DNA of 64,000 nucleotides from CAXMRP01 sp965216515 (GTDB taxonomy: Bacteria > Pseudomonadota > Alphaproteobacteria > Rhizobiales > Afifellaceae). The notes beneath the pieces were generated by a model. The model saw only the letters and a list, made by a program, of their open reading frames with translations, ran no database searches and was not told the DNA's origin. The stretch lies in the NCBI GenBank assembly GCA_965216515.1, contig OZ244173.1:682001-746000 (forward strand), read 5' to 3'. A program made the translations under genes and the position numbers. Position 1 is the first letter of the stretch. Every line of letters begins with the position of its first letter. Positions 26,897-35,278 of the stretch are shown here, in pieces.

Positions 26897-27660
26897 GCGC
26901 CGTGCACCTGATCGTCAGCGACGCGATCGCCGAACTCAGGCTCGACAATCCGGCCAGGTTGAACGCGTTCACAGCTTCGATGCTGGCGCAATTGGAGGGG
27001 CATCTGGAAGCGATCGGGCGCGACCTGTCCGTTTCCGCCGTCATGGTCACCGCGGAAGGGACCCGCGCCTTCTGCGCCGGGGCCGACATCAACGGGTGGG
27101 GCAACCTGGGCCCGGCCGAATTCGCCCGGCATTGGGTGCGCGACGGGCACCGGATTTTCGACCGGCTGGCCCGGCTGTCCAAGCCGACGGTTGCCGTTTT
27201 GAACGGCCATGCCTTCGGCGGCGGTTTGGAGCTGGCGGCGGCCTGCGACATCCGGGTAATGGCGCCCCGCGCCGCGCTCGCTCTGCCTGAAACCGGGGTA
27301 GGCGTCGTGCCCGGCTGGTCGGGAACCCAGCGTCTGATACGCCTTCTGCCGGAACCCATGGTCAAGGAGATGGCGCTGTTCGGCCAACGTATCGGCGCCG
27401 AGCGCGCATTGGCCTGCGGGTTCGTTGCCGCCGTCGAGGAGGATCCGCGCGCCGCCGCCACCGCCCTCCTGGAACGGGCGACAAGGCTGTCACCACGGGC
27501 CGTGGAGATCGCCAAATCGATGATCCACGCTGGCCAGGGCGAAGACCGGGCCGCCATGGTCGATGCGCTGGGAAGCGCCGCCATCGCCGCCACCGACGAC
27601 AGGCAGGAGGGCGTCGCCGCATTCCGCGAGAAACGCAAACCGGACTTTACGGGCCGCTGA
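26893..27660 (+). CDS. enoyl-CoA hydratase/isomerase family protein
   Basis: A 255-residue crotonase. The oxyanion-hole strands are visible as RAFCAGADINGWG (about 56-68) and NGHAFGGGLELAAACDI (about 100-116), and the catalytic-loop region as LPETGVGVVPGWSGTQRL. It hydrates an enoyl-CoA (for example acryloyl- or crotonyl-CoA) made by the CoA-transferase encoded just upstream, with which it is translationally coupled. A longer open frame begins inside the CoA-transferase gene but is out of phase with it and has no support. Confidence 0.85.
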   Translation: MSAVHLIVSDAIAELRLDNPARLNAFTASMLAQLEGHLEAIGRDLSVSAVMVTAEGTRAFCAGADINGWGNLGPAEFARHWVRDGHRIFDRLARLSKPTVAVLNGHAFGGGLELAAACDIRVMAPRAALALPETGVGVVPGWSGTQRLIRLLPEPMVKEMALFGQRIGAERALACGFVAAVEEDPRAAATALLERATRLSPRAVEIAKSMIHAGQGEDRAAMVDALGSAAIAATDDRQEGVAAFREKRKPDFTGR

Positions 27661-27663
27661 TCC

Positions 27664-29196
27664 ATGAACGACCTTCGCATTCTCTCCCAACAGGCCACCG
27701 CCATGCCGGATAGCCCCTATCAGGCGCGGCATTTCATCGGCGGCGACTACGCCGACAGCGCCGACGGACGCAAATCCGACCGCATCTCGCCGTCCCACGG
27801 CATCCTAGTCAGCCAGGCGGCACAGGGGACGGAGCTGGAGACCGAAGCTGCAATCGGGGCGGCCCGCGACGCCTTCGACGATGGCCGCTGGAGCCGCCTT
27901 TCGGGCAAGGATCGCGCAACCGTCCTGAACCGGGTTGCCGACCTCATCGCGCAAAATGCGGAACGGCTCGCCGTTATCGAAACACTGGAGAGCGGCAAGC
28001 CGATCGCGCAGGCCCGCAGCGAATGCGGCGGCGCGGCGGATCTGTGGCGTTACGCCGCCGCGCTCGCCCGCACCAGCCATGGCGACAGCCACAACACCCT
28101 TGGCGATGACATTCTCGGCGTGGTCATCAAGGAGCCGGTCGGCGTCGTATCCATCATCACGCCGTGGAATTTCCCGTTCTGGATCCTCAGCCAGAAACTG
28201 CCGTTCGCCCTGGCCGCCGGCTGCACCTGCGTGGTCAAGCCATCGGAGGTTACGCCCTCGACCACCGCGATGCTCGCCGAATTCCTTGTCGAGGCCGGCC
28301 TGCCCGCCGGCGCCTGCAATATCGTCCTCGGTTTCGGCAATCCCGTCGGCAGCCTCATGACCAGCCATGAAGATGTGGACATGGTGTCGTTTACCGGCTC
28401 CACCGCGGTCGGCAAGATGATCACCAGGACCGCCGGCGACACGTTGAAGAAGGTGGCGTTGGAGCTTGGCGGGAAGAATCCGCAGGTGATTTTCCCCGAT
28501 GCCGATCTGGAAAGCGCCGCCGATGCAGTCACCTTTGGCGTCTATTTCAACGTCGGCCAGTGCTGCAACTCGTCCAGCCGCATCATCGTGCACGAGGATA
28601 TCGCCGACGACTTCGTAGGTCGTGTGGTGGAGCTGTCGCGTCGCGTCACCTTCGGAAACCCGATGAACCCTGACACACAGGTCGGCGCCATCGTGACCGC
28701 CGAGCACCGCGACAAGATCGATACCTGCGTTCAATCCGCCCGCCAGGCCGGAGCCGAAATCTGTCTCGGCGGCGGCGGCCTGACGGTGCCCGGGCTGGGC
28801 GATCAGTTCTACCAGCCCACGATCATACGCGGCGTGACGCCGGACATGGCCATAGCGCGTGAAGAGGTGTTCGGCCCGGTCCTTGCGGTTCTGACATTCC
28901 GTACGCTGAACGAGGCCATTTCATTGGCCAATGACGCAGATTACGGCCTGTCTGCGGGCGTATGGAGCGAGAACATCCACACCTGTCTGGAATTCTGCCG
29001 CCGCGCGCAGGCCGGCACGGTCTGGACCAACACCTGGATGGACGGTTTCCCGGAACTCGCCTTTGGCGGAATGAAACAGTCCGGCCAGGGCCGCGAAATC
29101 GGCCAATACGGCTTTGACGAGTTCCTCGAGGTCAAGTCGCTGGTGATGCGGGTGGGTCGCACGCGCCAGCCCTGGGTGAAGACCCTGACGCCATGA
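27664..29196 (+). CDS. NAD(P)-dependent aldehyde dehydrogenase
   Basis: A 510-residue aldehyde dehydrogenase close to the betaine-aldehyde/gamma-aminobutyraldehyde type. Motifs are TPWNFPFW, FTGSTAVGK (cofactor), LELGGKNPQ (general base Glu) and FNVGQCCNSSSRIIV (catalytic Cys). No acyl-CoA-forming signature is evident, so the product is probably a free acid. It starts 3 bp after the hydratase stop; the in-frame ATG at 27703 is an alternative start. It probably acts after the GMC dehydrogenase encoded next. Confidence 0.9.
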   Translation: MNDLRILSQQATAMPDSPYQARHFIGGDYADSADGRKSDRISPSHGILVSQAAQGTELETEAAIGAARDAFDDGRWSRLSGKDRATVLNRVADLIAQNAERLAVIETLESGKPIAQARSECGGAADLWRYAAALARTSHGDSHNTLGDDILGVVIKEPVGVVSIITPWNFPFWILSQKLPFALAAGCTCVVKPSEVTPSTTAMLAEFLVEAGLPAGACNIVLGFGNPVGSLMTSHEDVDMVSFTGSTAVGKMITRTAGDTLKKVALELGGKNPQVIFPDADLESAADAVTFGVYFNVGQCCNSSSRIIVHEDIADDFVGRVVELSRRVTFGNPMNPDTQVGAIVTAEHRDKIDTCVQSARQAGAEICLGGGGLTVPGLGDQFYQPTIIRGVTPDMAIAREEVFGPVLAVLTFRTLNEAISLANDADYGLSAGVWSENIHTCLEFCRRAQAGTVWTNTWMDGFPELAFGGMKQSGQGREIGQYGFDEFLEVKSLVMRVGRTRQPWVKTLTP

Positions 29197-29309
29197 GCGG
29201 CAACACACCCGCGCCGACCGGCGACGCCGTTGAACGCCGCCAGGCCGCGGGTCGCCATCGGCGCCGGGCGCAATGACGTCGGTCAACTGGTATTGCAGGG
29301 GAGCCTGAT

Positions 29310-30899
29310 ATGTCCAACGGCTACGATTTCATTATCATCGGCGGCGGATCGGCCGGGTCGGTTCTGGCCGGACGGTTGTCGGAACATGACGATGCCAGCG
29401 TGCTGCTGCTTGAAGCCGGCGGCAGCGACCGGCATCCCTTTTACCATCTGCCTGCCGGATTTGCGAAGATGACCAAGGGCATCGGCTCCTGGGGCTGGGA
29501 CACGGTCCCGCAGCGCCATATGCAGGAAAAAGTCTTTCGTTACACCCAGGCCAAGGTGATCGGCGGCGGTTCGGCGATCAACGCCCAGATCTACACCCGC
29601 GGCAACGCGCAGGACTATGACGACTGGCGGCAAATGGGATGCGAGGGCTGGGCATACGAGGATGTCCTGCCTTATTTCCGCAAGGCCGAGGACAACGAGA
29701 CCTACGACAACCGGTACCACGGCAAGGGCGGGCCGCTGGGGATCAGCGAGCCGCGCGCGCCGCTGCCCATCTGCGAGGCCTATTTCGAAGCCGCCGCCGG
29801 ACTGGGAATTCCCCGCAATCAGGACGTCAATGGTGAAAAGCAGGACGGCGTCTGTTTCTACCAGCTCAACCAGCGCAACGTGCGCCGGTCATCGGCGGCG
29901 ATGGCCTATGTCGCCCCGAACCGCCAACGCAAGAACCTGACCGTGAAACTGGGCACACAGGTGCGTCGGCTGATCGTCGAGAATGGCCGGGGCAGGGGGG
30001 TGGAACTTGCTGACGGCACGCAAATGACGGCAAACCGCGAGGTCCTGCTGGCCGCCGGCGCCATCGGTTCGCCTCGTCTTCTGCAGCTTTCCGGCATCGG
30101 CCCGGCCGATCATCTGTCCGCGCTCGGAATCGATGTTGTCCATGACCAGCCCCAAATCGGTGCGAACCTGCAGGATCATCTCGACCTCTATTGTATCTGC
30201 GAACTTTCCGGCCCACACAGCTACGACCGGTACGCCAAGCCCCACTGGGCCGCCATTGCCGGTCTGCAATATGTATTTTTCCGCAACGGGCCTGTCGCGT
30301 CCTCGCTCTTCGAAACCGGCGGCTTCTGGTATGCCGATCCCGGCGCCCGCTCGCCCGATATCCAGTTCCACCTCGGTCTGGGCACCGGGATCGAACACGG
30401 CGTGGCGTTGATGCCCAAAGGCGGCATCACGCTGAATTCGTGCTACCTGCGCCCGCGCTCACGCGGCACGGTCAGGTTGCAAAGCGCCGACCCCGCCAAA
30501 GCGCCGCTGATCGATCCCAACTATCTGCAGGACCCGGTAGACCGCGAAATGTCGATCCGGGGACTGAAGCTTACCCAGGAAATCCTCTCGCAACCGGCGC
30601 TCCGGAAATATATTCTCGCCGAGCGCTTGCCTGGCCCCGATGTCAGAACCGATCAGGACTATTTTGATTTCATCTGCGCCCACGCCAAGACCTCCCATCA
30701 CTGTGCGGGCACCTGCCGGATGGGGGCGGACGACGACGCGGTCGTCGACACACGGCTGCGCTTCAACGGGATCGAAGGATTGCGCATCGTCGACAATTCC
30801 ATCATGCCGACGGTCATCTCCTCCAACACCAATGCCGCCGCGATCATGATCGGTGAGAAGGCCGCCGACATGATCAGGGCCGACAATGGAATGGCCTGA
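29310..30899 (+). CDS. GMC-family FAD-dependent alcohol/choline dehydrogenase
   Basis: A 529-residue GMC oxidoreductase. The FAD dinucleotide motif IIIGGGSAGSVLAGRLSE (8-25) is followed by the GMC signature GGGSAINAQIYTRGNAQDYDDW (about 88-110) and the C-terminal catalytic His region SHHCAGTCRMG with NTNAAAIMIGEKAADMI. It oxidises an alcohol to an aldehyde, likely the substrate of the aldehyde dehydrogenase upstream. DddA, a 3-hydroxypropionate dehydrogenase, belongs to this family, but so do choline and many other dehydrogenases. GGGAG precedes the ATG. It is the last structural gene before the LacI regulator. Confidence 0.9.
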   Translation: MSNGYDFIIIGGGSAGSVLAGRLSEHDDASVLLLEAGGSDRHPFYHLPAGFAKMTKGIGSWGWDTVPQRHMQEKVFRYTQAKVIGGGSAINAQIYTRGNAQDYDDWRQMGCEGWAYEDVLPYFRKAEDNETYDNRYHGKGGPLGISEPRAPLPICEAYFEAAAGLGIPRNQDVNGEKQDGVCFYQLNQRNVRRSSAAMAYVAPNRQRKNLTVKLGTQVRRLIVENGRGRGVELADGTQMTANREVLLAAGAIGSPRLLQLSGIGPADHLSALGIDVVHDQPQIGANLQDHLDLYCICELSGPHSYDRYAKPHWAAIAGLQYVFFRNGPVASSLFETGGFWYADPGARSPDIQFHLGLGTGIEHGVALMPKGGITLNSCYLRPRSRGTVRLQSADPAKAPLIDPNYLQDPVDREMSIRGLKLTQEILSQPALRKYILAERLPGPDVRTDQDYFDFICAHAKTSHHCAGTCRMGADDDAVVDTRLRFNGIEGLRIVDNSIMPTVISSNTNAAAIMIGEKAADMIRADNGMA

Positions 30900-31045
30900 C
30901 AAATGGCCGGTTTCACACGTGCCGGAACGCGTTCGGTCCCTGTAAGCGCCCTGGACGATCCCGCGAGTGGCCGTGCATTCGGGATTCAAACGGGCGGCGG
31001 CTTGTTTCATCATCGAACAAGGGGATCGGCCGAAGAAGGATGAAC

Positions 31046-32068
31046 ATGACCCGCAGACCGACGATCATCGATGTTGCAAACAGGGCCGGTGTTTCAAAGT
31101 CAACCGTCAGCCTTGTCCTGCAAAACAGCCCCTCGGTTCGTGAGGAAACGCGCAAACAGGTGCGCGAGGCGATGGCGGAGATCGGCTATGTCTACAACCG
31201 CGCCGCGGCCAACATGCGCATGTCCAACGCCGGTCTGATCGGCCTTGTCATCAACGATCTGCGCAATCCGTTCTTCACCGAATTCGCCACCTCTCTTCAG
31301 ATGGCCTTGGCGGAAAAGGGTTATTCGACGGTTGTCGCCAACACCGATGAGGATCCGGGACTGCAAGACCAGGTGGTCTCCTCGATGATCGAACACGGCG
31401 TGTCGGCCCTGATCATCTGTCCGGCCTACGGCGGTACCACAGCAACGTTTGACACGATTGCGCGGGCGGGCATCCCGGCGATGCAGATGTTGCGTCGCGT
31501 CGACGACAGGCTCGACATGTTCCCGTTCACCGCACCGGACTATCCGGCCGGAAGCGCCGAGGCGACCCGCCACCTGATCGAAATGGGTGCGCGGCGTGTG
31601 GCGTTCGTCGGCGGTCTGGACGGGCGCGCGGTCACCGAGGAACGCAAGGCCGGCTATCTCGATGTCCTCGCCGGGGCCGGGATGGAGCCGGTGGTGATCA
31701 CCGGCAAGGCAACGCGTGAATTCGGGCGCCATGTCGCCAGATCGCTGGGCCACCGATATCCCGATGTCGATGCCGCCGTTTGCTTCAATGACCTTGTCGC
31801 CCTGGGCATGCTCGCCGGCTTCCACGAAATCGGCCGAAACGTCGGCGGCGACTTTCGCATTGTCGGTTTCGACGACATCGAAGACGTCTCGCAGACGTTT
31901 CCCGCCCTGTCCTCGGTCCGCTGCGACATCGCCACGATCGGGGCAAGCGCGGCCGGGGCCGTCGTTGCGTGGCTCGAAGACGGCAAAATTCCGCCGGCGG
32001 AAACGCGGACCGCGATCAGCCTGGCGATCCGCCAATCCAGTCAGGGCCCGGCGGCGCGCTTTTCCTAG
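31046..32068 (+). CDS. LacI-family transcriptional regulator
   Basis: A 340-residue repressor-type regulator. The N-terminal helix-turn-helix reads TIIDVANRAGVSKSTVSLVLQ with the hinge helix EIGYVYNRAAANMR. The periplasmic-binding-type effector domain (about 60-335) includes GLIGLVINDLRNPFF and FNDLVALGMLAGF. It is encoded downstream of the CoA-transferase/hydratase/ALDH/GMC operon and very probably binds the TGGAACGTTCCA palindromes found there and before the SdhA-like flavoprotein gene. The start at 31046 has AAGGA at a proper distance, unlike the ATG at 31040. Confidence 0.92.
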   Translation: MTRRPTIIDVANRAGVSKSTVSLVLQNSPSVREETRKQVREAMAEIGYVYNRAAANMRMSNAGLIGLVINDLRNPFFTEFATSLQMALAEKGYSTVVANTDEDPGLQDQVVSSMIEHGVSALIICPAYGGTTATFDTIARAGIPAMQMLRRVDDRLDMFPFTAPDYPAGSAEATRHLIEMGARRVAFVGGLDGRAVTEERKAGYLDVLAGAGMEPVVITGKATREFGRHVARSLGHRYPDVDAAVCFNDLVALGMLAGFHEIGRNVGGDFRIVGFDDIEDVSQTFPALSSVRCDIATIGASAAGAVVAWLEDGKIPPAETRTAISLAIRQSSQGPAARFS

Positions 32069-32071
32069 GCG

Positions 32072-32088
32072 CGGCCGACCGTCGGCCG
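32072..32088 (+). terminator. stem-loop after the LacI gene
   Basis: CGGCCGA and TCGGCCG form a perfect 7-bp stem with a 3-nt loop, starting 4 bp after the LacI stop codon, between convergent genes. There is no U-tract, so it is a weak terminator or an RNA-stabilising hairpin. Confidence 0.35.
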
Positions 32089-32193
32089 ATAGCAATCCGG
32101 GCGCCGGAAAACGCGACCAACCCCTGAGCGGCATCTCCGTCTCTTTCGGCCGGAAAGTCCGAACGATGTATCAGCCAAAGGGGGGCGGGCGGT

Positions 32194-33243
32194 TCATTCG
32201 GCGGGGACGGCACCTCGCCATTTTCTCCGATAGGCGGATGCGGGCATGCCGACGTGCCTTCGAAAGGCCGAGCGCAAGCTTGTCGGCTCGGCATAACCGA
32301 CCTCCGCGGCGATGTCGTCAATGGGCATCGCGGTGGTTTCCAGCATCTGCTTGGCTTCTTCAACGCGGAGCGTCTGTATGTAGGCCAGCGGCGACTGCCC
32401 GGTTGCGCGCCTGAAACGGCGGAGAAAACTCCGTTCGGTCAGGCCGCTGCGCTGCGCCATGGCCGTCACCGGTCTTGGATGGGCGTAGTTCATCGCCGCC
32501 CAGGCCTGCGCCTCGCCAACAATCTGATCGTCGTGTTGCCGGCCCGTCGAAAGCGACGCATAGCACATCTGCCCCTGGGTGTGCGGCTCGATCAGATAGA
32601 TCTTGGCGATCCGGCGGGCCTCGTCAGCGCCGGCAAACCGGGTGATGAGGTACAGGAGCAAATCCGCCCAGGCCGAGGCGCCGCCTGCCGTGATCAGCCG
32701 GTGGCCTTCACCTGCCGGCACGAGGATGCGCTCACGCCGAAGTTTGATCTTCGGATACCGCTGCATGATCGTATCGGCGTATCCCCAGTGTGTTGTCGCC
32801 GTTTCCCCGTCGAGCAATCCGGTTTCCGCGAGCAGCAGCGCGCCGGAGCAGACCGAGGTCAGTATCGCCCCCTCGGCATGGGCCTGACGCGCCCACGCGG
32901 CAATCGGTGCGAACAGGTCCGGCATGGGTTGCGTCGGGTCTATGTGCAGATCGGGAACAATCACCAGATCCGGCGCGGGAATGCTGTCCAGCCGGCCTTC
33001 CGGCGTGATGCGCCGGCCGTTCACTTCCCGATAGGGCTCGCCATCCAGGGACAGATGCGCAGTCGCGAAACAGGAGGGACCGGAAGGTGATCCATGAAGC
33101 AGCGCCCAGTCGCGGCCGACCGAGGCCAGAACATCCAAAATGGAATAGGTGACCGAAGCGCTGGCCCGGGGAAGGCCCACAACGACAGTCGTCAGGGGAC
33201 GCGGCGATACCATGGCGTGTCCGATTTTCACCGGTTTTGACAT
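32194..33243 (-). CDS. GlxA-type AraC family regulator (DJ-1/PfpI domain plus AraC HTH)
   Basis: A 349-residue protein. The N-terminal class-I-amidotransferase-like domain (about 10-190) includes TSVCSGALLLAETGLLDGETATTHWG, with the nucleophile-elbow Cys. The C-terminal AraC domain (about 235-335) has two helix-turn-helix motifs (PVTAMAQRSGLTERSFLRRFRRATGQSP and PIDDIAAEVGYAEPTSLRSAFRRHVG). GlxA-like regulators include sensors of quaternary amines (GbdR, CdhR). It is divergent, by 83 bp, from a methyltransferase gene that it may control. Confidence 0.88.
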   Translation of the reverse strand: MSKPVKIGHAMVSPRPLTTVVVGLPRASASVTYSILDVLASVGRDWALLHGSPSGPSCFATAHLSLDGEPYREVNGRRITPEGRLDSIPAPDLVIVPDLHIDPTQPMPDLFAPIAAWARQAHAEGAILTSVCSGALLLAETGLLDGETATTHWGYADTIMQRYPKIKLRRERILVPAGEGHRLITAGGASAWADLLLYLITRFAGADEARRIAKIYLIEPHTQGQMCYASLSTGRQHDDQIVGEAQAWAAMNYAHPRPVTAMAQRSGLTERSFLRRFRRATGQSPLAYIQTLRVEEAKQMLETTAMPIDDIAAEVGYAEPTSLRSAFRRHVGMPASAYRRKWRGAVPAE

Positions 33244-33326
33244 TTCCGCTTCTAACACGGCCGGGCGGAAACTGCGAGAAACGCCACACGGCGCGTGCGT
33301 GCCACCGCCGCAGATGGAGACAGGAC

Positions 33327-34409
33327 ATGAACAAGCACGATTCTTTCACCGCATTCGACGATGCCAAATCCGAAGCCTTCGCCGAGCGCTTTGTCGGAGC
33401 CCTGAGCGATGCCGCCCTTGTTCTGATGACCTCGGTCGGCCACCGTACCGGGCTGTTCGATACGATGGCCGACTTGCCGGCCACGTCGGTCGACGGGATT
33501 GCCGAGGCCGCCCGGCTGGCCCCGCGCTATGTCCGCGAATGGCTGGCAACGATGGTGACGGCGGGTGTCGTGACCTATGACAGCGCCGACGAGACCTACC
33601 ACCTGCCGCCCGAACATGCCGCCTGGCTGACCCGCGCGGCAGCACCCAACAATATCGCGGTGACGAGCCAGCTTGTCGGCGTTTCCGCCTCGGTGGAGGA
33701 CCGGATGGTCGAGCGCTTCCGTGATGGCGCCGGTCTGGATTATTGCCATTACGGGCGGTTTCACGACGTCATGGCCGAAGACAGCTATCAGACCGTTGTT
33801 CTGGCGCTGGAGGACCACATCCTGCCGCTGGTTCCGGGGCTGATCGGCCGCCTTAGGACGGGCATCGACGTCATCGACGTGGGTTGCGGCGCGGGCAGGG
33901 CGATGCTGTCCCTGGCGCAGACGTTTCCGGCCAGCAGGTTCACCGGCGTCGACCTTTGCGCCGACGCATTCGCCGAAACCACGGTATCCGCAGCCCGTCT
34001 CGGTCTTGAGAACCTGTCGTTCCGGGCCGAAGACCTCAGCACCCTGGACTCGCTTGGCGATTGCGATCTGGTCATGGCGTTCGACGCCGTGCACGACCAG
34101 AAGGATCCGCTTGGTCTGGTCCGGCTGGTTCGTCATTCGCTGCGGTCTGGCGGTGTGTTCCTGATGCAGGATATCGGCGGCTCGCGCGATCTGGCCGCGA
34201 ATATGGAAAACCCTTTCGCACCATTGCTCTATACCATTTCACTGATGCACTGCACGCCGGTTTCGGTCGGGCAGGGCGGGCCCGGACTGGGTGCCATGTG
34301 GGGCGTGGAAACAGCGCAGGAGTTTCTCCGGACGGCGGGTTTTGCAAGCATCGAGACCAATGTTCTGCCCCATGATCCGATCAACGTCTATTTCGTTGCA
34401 CGCACTTGA
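33327..34409 (+). CDS. class I SAM-dependent methyltransferase with N-terminal winged-helix-like domain
   Basis: A 360-residue protein. Residues about 20-100 resemble the winged-helix dimerisation domain of O-methyltransferase-like proteins (GLFDTMADLPATSVDGIAEAARLAPRYVREWLATMV). The SAM-binding motif I is VIDVGCGAGRAMLSLA (about 191-206), followed by FTGVDLC. The substrate is unknown. GGAGACAGG precedes the ATG at 33327. Its divergent arrangement with the GlxA-type regulator suggests control by it. Confidence 0.8.
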   Translation: MNKHDSFTAFDDAKSEAFAERFVGALSDAALVLMTSVGHRTGLFDTMADLPATSVDGIAEAARLAPRYVREWLATMVTAGVVTYDSADETYHLPPEHAAWLTRAAAPNNIAVTSQLVGVSASVEDRMVERFRDGAGLDYCHYGRFHDVMAEDSYQTVVLALEDHILPLVPGLIGRLRTGIDVIDVGCGAGRAMLSLAQTFPASRFTGVDLCADAFAETTVSAARLGLENLSFRAEDLSTLDSLGDCDLVMAFDAVHDQKDPLGLVRLVRHSLRSGGVFLMQDIGGSRDLAANMENPFAPLLYTISLMHCTPVSVGQGGPGLGAMWGVETAQEFLRTAGFASIETNVLPHDPINVYFVART

Positions 34410-34597
34410 GCGAAGCCCGGGGGTAGGCGCGGCGGCGATGGCAAGCAGCGAGCCGAAGGCCGCCCGAAATCAGGGATCGATTGCACTTGCGCGCACCGGT
34501 CCCTGTTTGCCATGGATGATCCGGCAGACGGGCATCGCCGACGCGAGGCCGGTATGGCTTGGCTGTCGCTCGCCCTTCCCGCCAAGGATGGACGACG

Positions 34598-35218
34598 ATG
34601 GGCGTTTATGAAAAGCACATTCTGCCCCGCCTGGTTGACTGGAGTTGCGGGGCAAAGCCGGTGCGCATACAGCGCGGCAAGATCGTGCCGCTGGCACAGG
34701 GCCGGGTGCTGGAGATCGGCATCGGCACCGGCCTCAATCTTCCCTTCTACGACCCCGACAAGGTGGAGCGCGTCATCGGCCTGGATCCCGGCGAAGGCAT
34801 GCTGGCCAAGGCCGGCGCCCGCATCGGCGCCCTGCCGTTTCCGGTCCAATTCGTCGCCCTTGAGGGCGAGAACATTCCGCTTGATCGGGACACGATCGAC
34901 ACGATTGTCGTCACCTATACCCTGTGCACGATTCCCGATGTGATGTCGGCACTGGCCGGAATGCGTCGCGTGGTCAGGCCGGCCGGGCAGCTCCTGTTCT
35001 GCGAGCACGGCAAGGCGCCCGACAAGTCGGTCCGGCGCTGGCAGGACGGTCTCAATCCGCTCTGGAAGCGCATTTCGGGGGGCTGCAACCTCAATCGCGA
35101 CATTCCGGCACTCCTGCGGGCATCGGGTTTCAACATTACCGCGCTTGACACCATGTACCTGCCGGGCACCCCGCGGTTTGCCGGCTTCAATTATTGGGGG
35201 GCGGCGCAAAAGGATTAG
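34598..35218 (+). CDS. class I SAM-dependent methyltransferase (METTL7/UbiE-like type)
   Basis: A 206-residue methyltransferase. Motif I is VLEIGIGTGLNLPFYD (about 38-53), then IGLDPGEGM, the TYTLCTIPDV motif and the C-terminal GGCNLNRDIPALLRASGF characteristic of this family. Relatives methylate small thiols, phospholipids or selenium/tellurium compounds. AAGGA lies upstream of the ATG 34598. It follows the larger methyltransferase after 188 bp in the same direction, with unknown functional connection. Confidence 0.8.
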   Translation: MGVYEKHILPRLVDWSCGAKPVRIQRGKIVPLAQGRVLEIGIGTGLNLPFYDPDKVERVIGLDPGEGMLAKAGARIGALPFPVQFVALEGENIPLDRDTIDTIVVTYTLCTIPDVMSALAGMRRVVRPAGQLLFCEHGKAPDKSVRRWQDGLNPLWKRISGGCNLNRDIPALLRASGFNITALDTMYLPGTPRFAGFNYWGAAQKD

Positions 35219-35278
35219 CGCGACCGGCGAGGACCGCCGGGTGTCACGGATGCGCCGATCGCAACCGCCGCTGACGGA

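Noticed and set aside
30925..30934. GAACGCGTTC palindrome upstream of the LacI gene as a fourth operator
   Set aside because: It has half-sites like the operator but with two extra central bases and different flanks; spacing is critical for LacI proteins, so I do not claim it.
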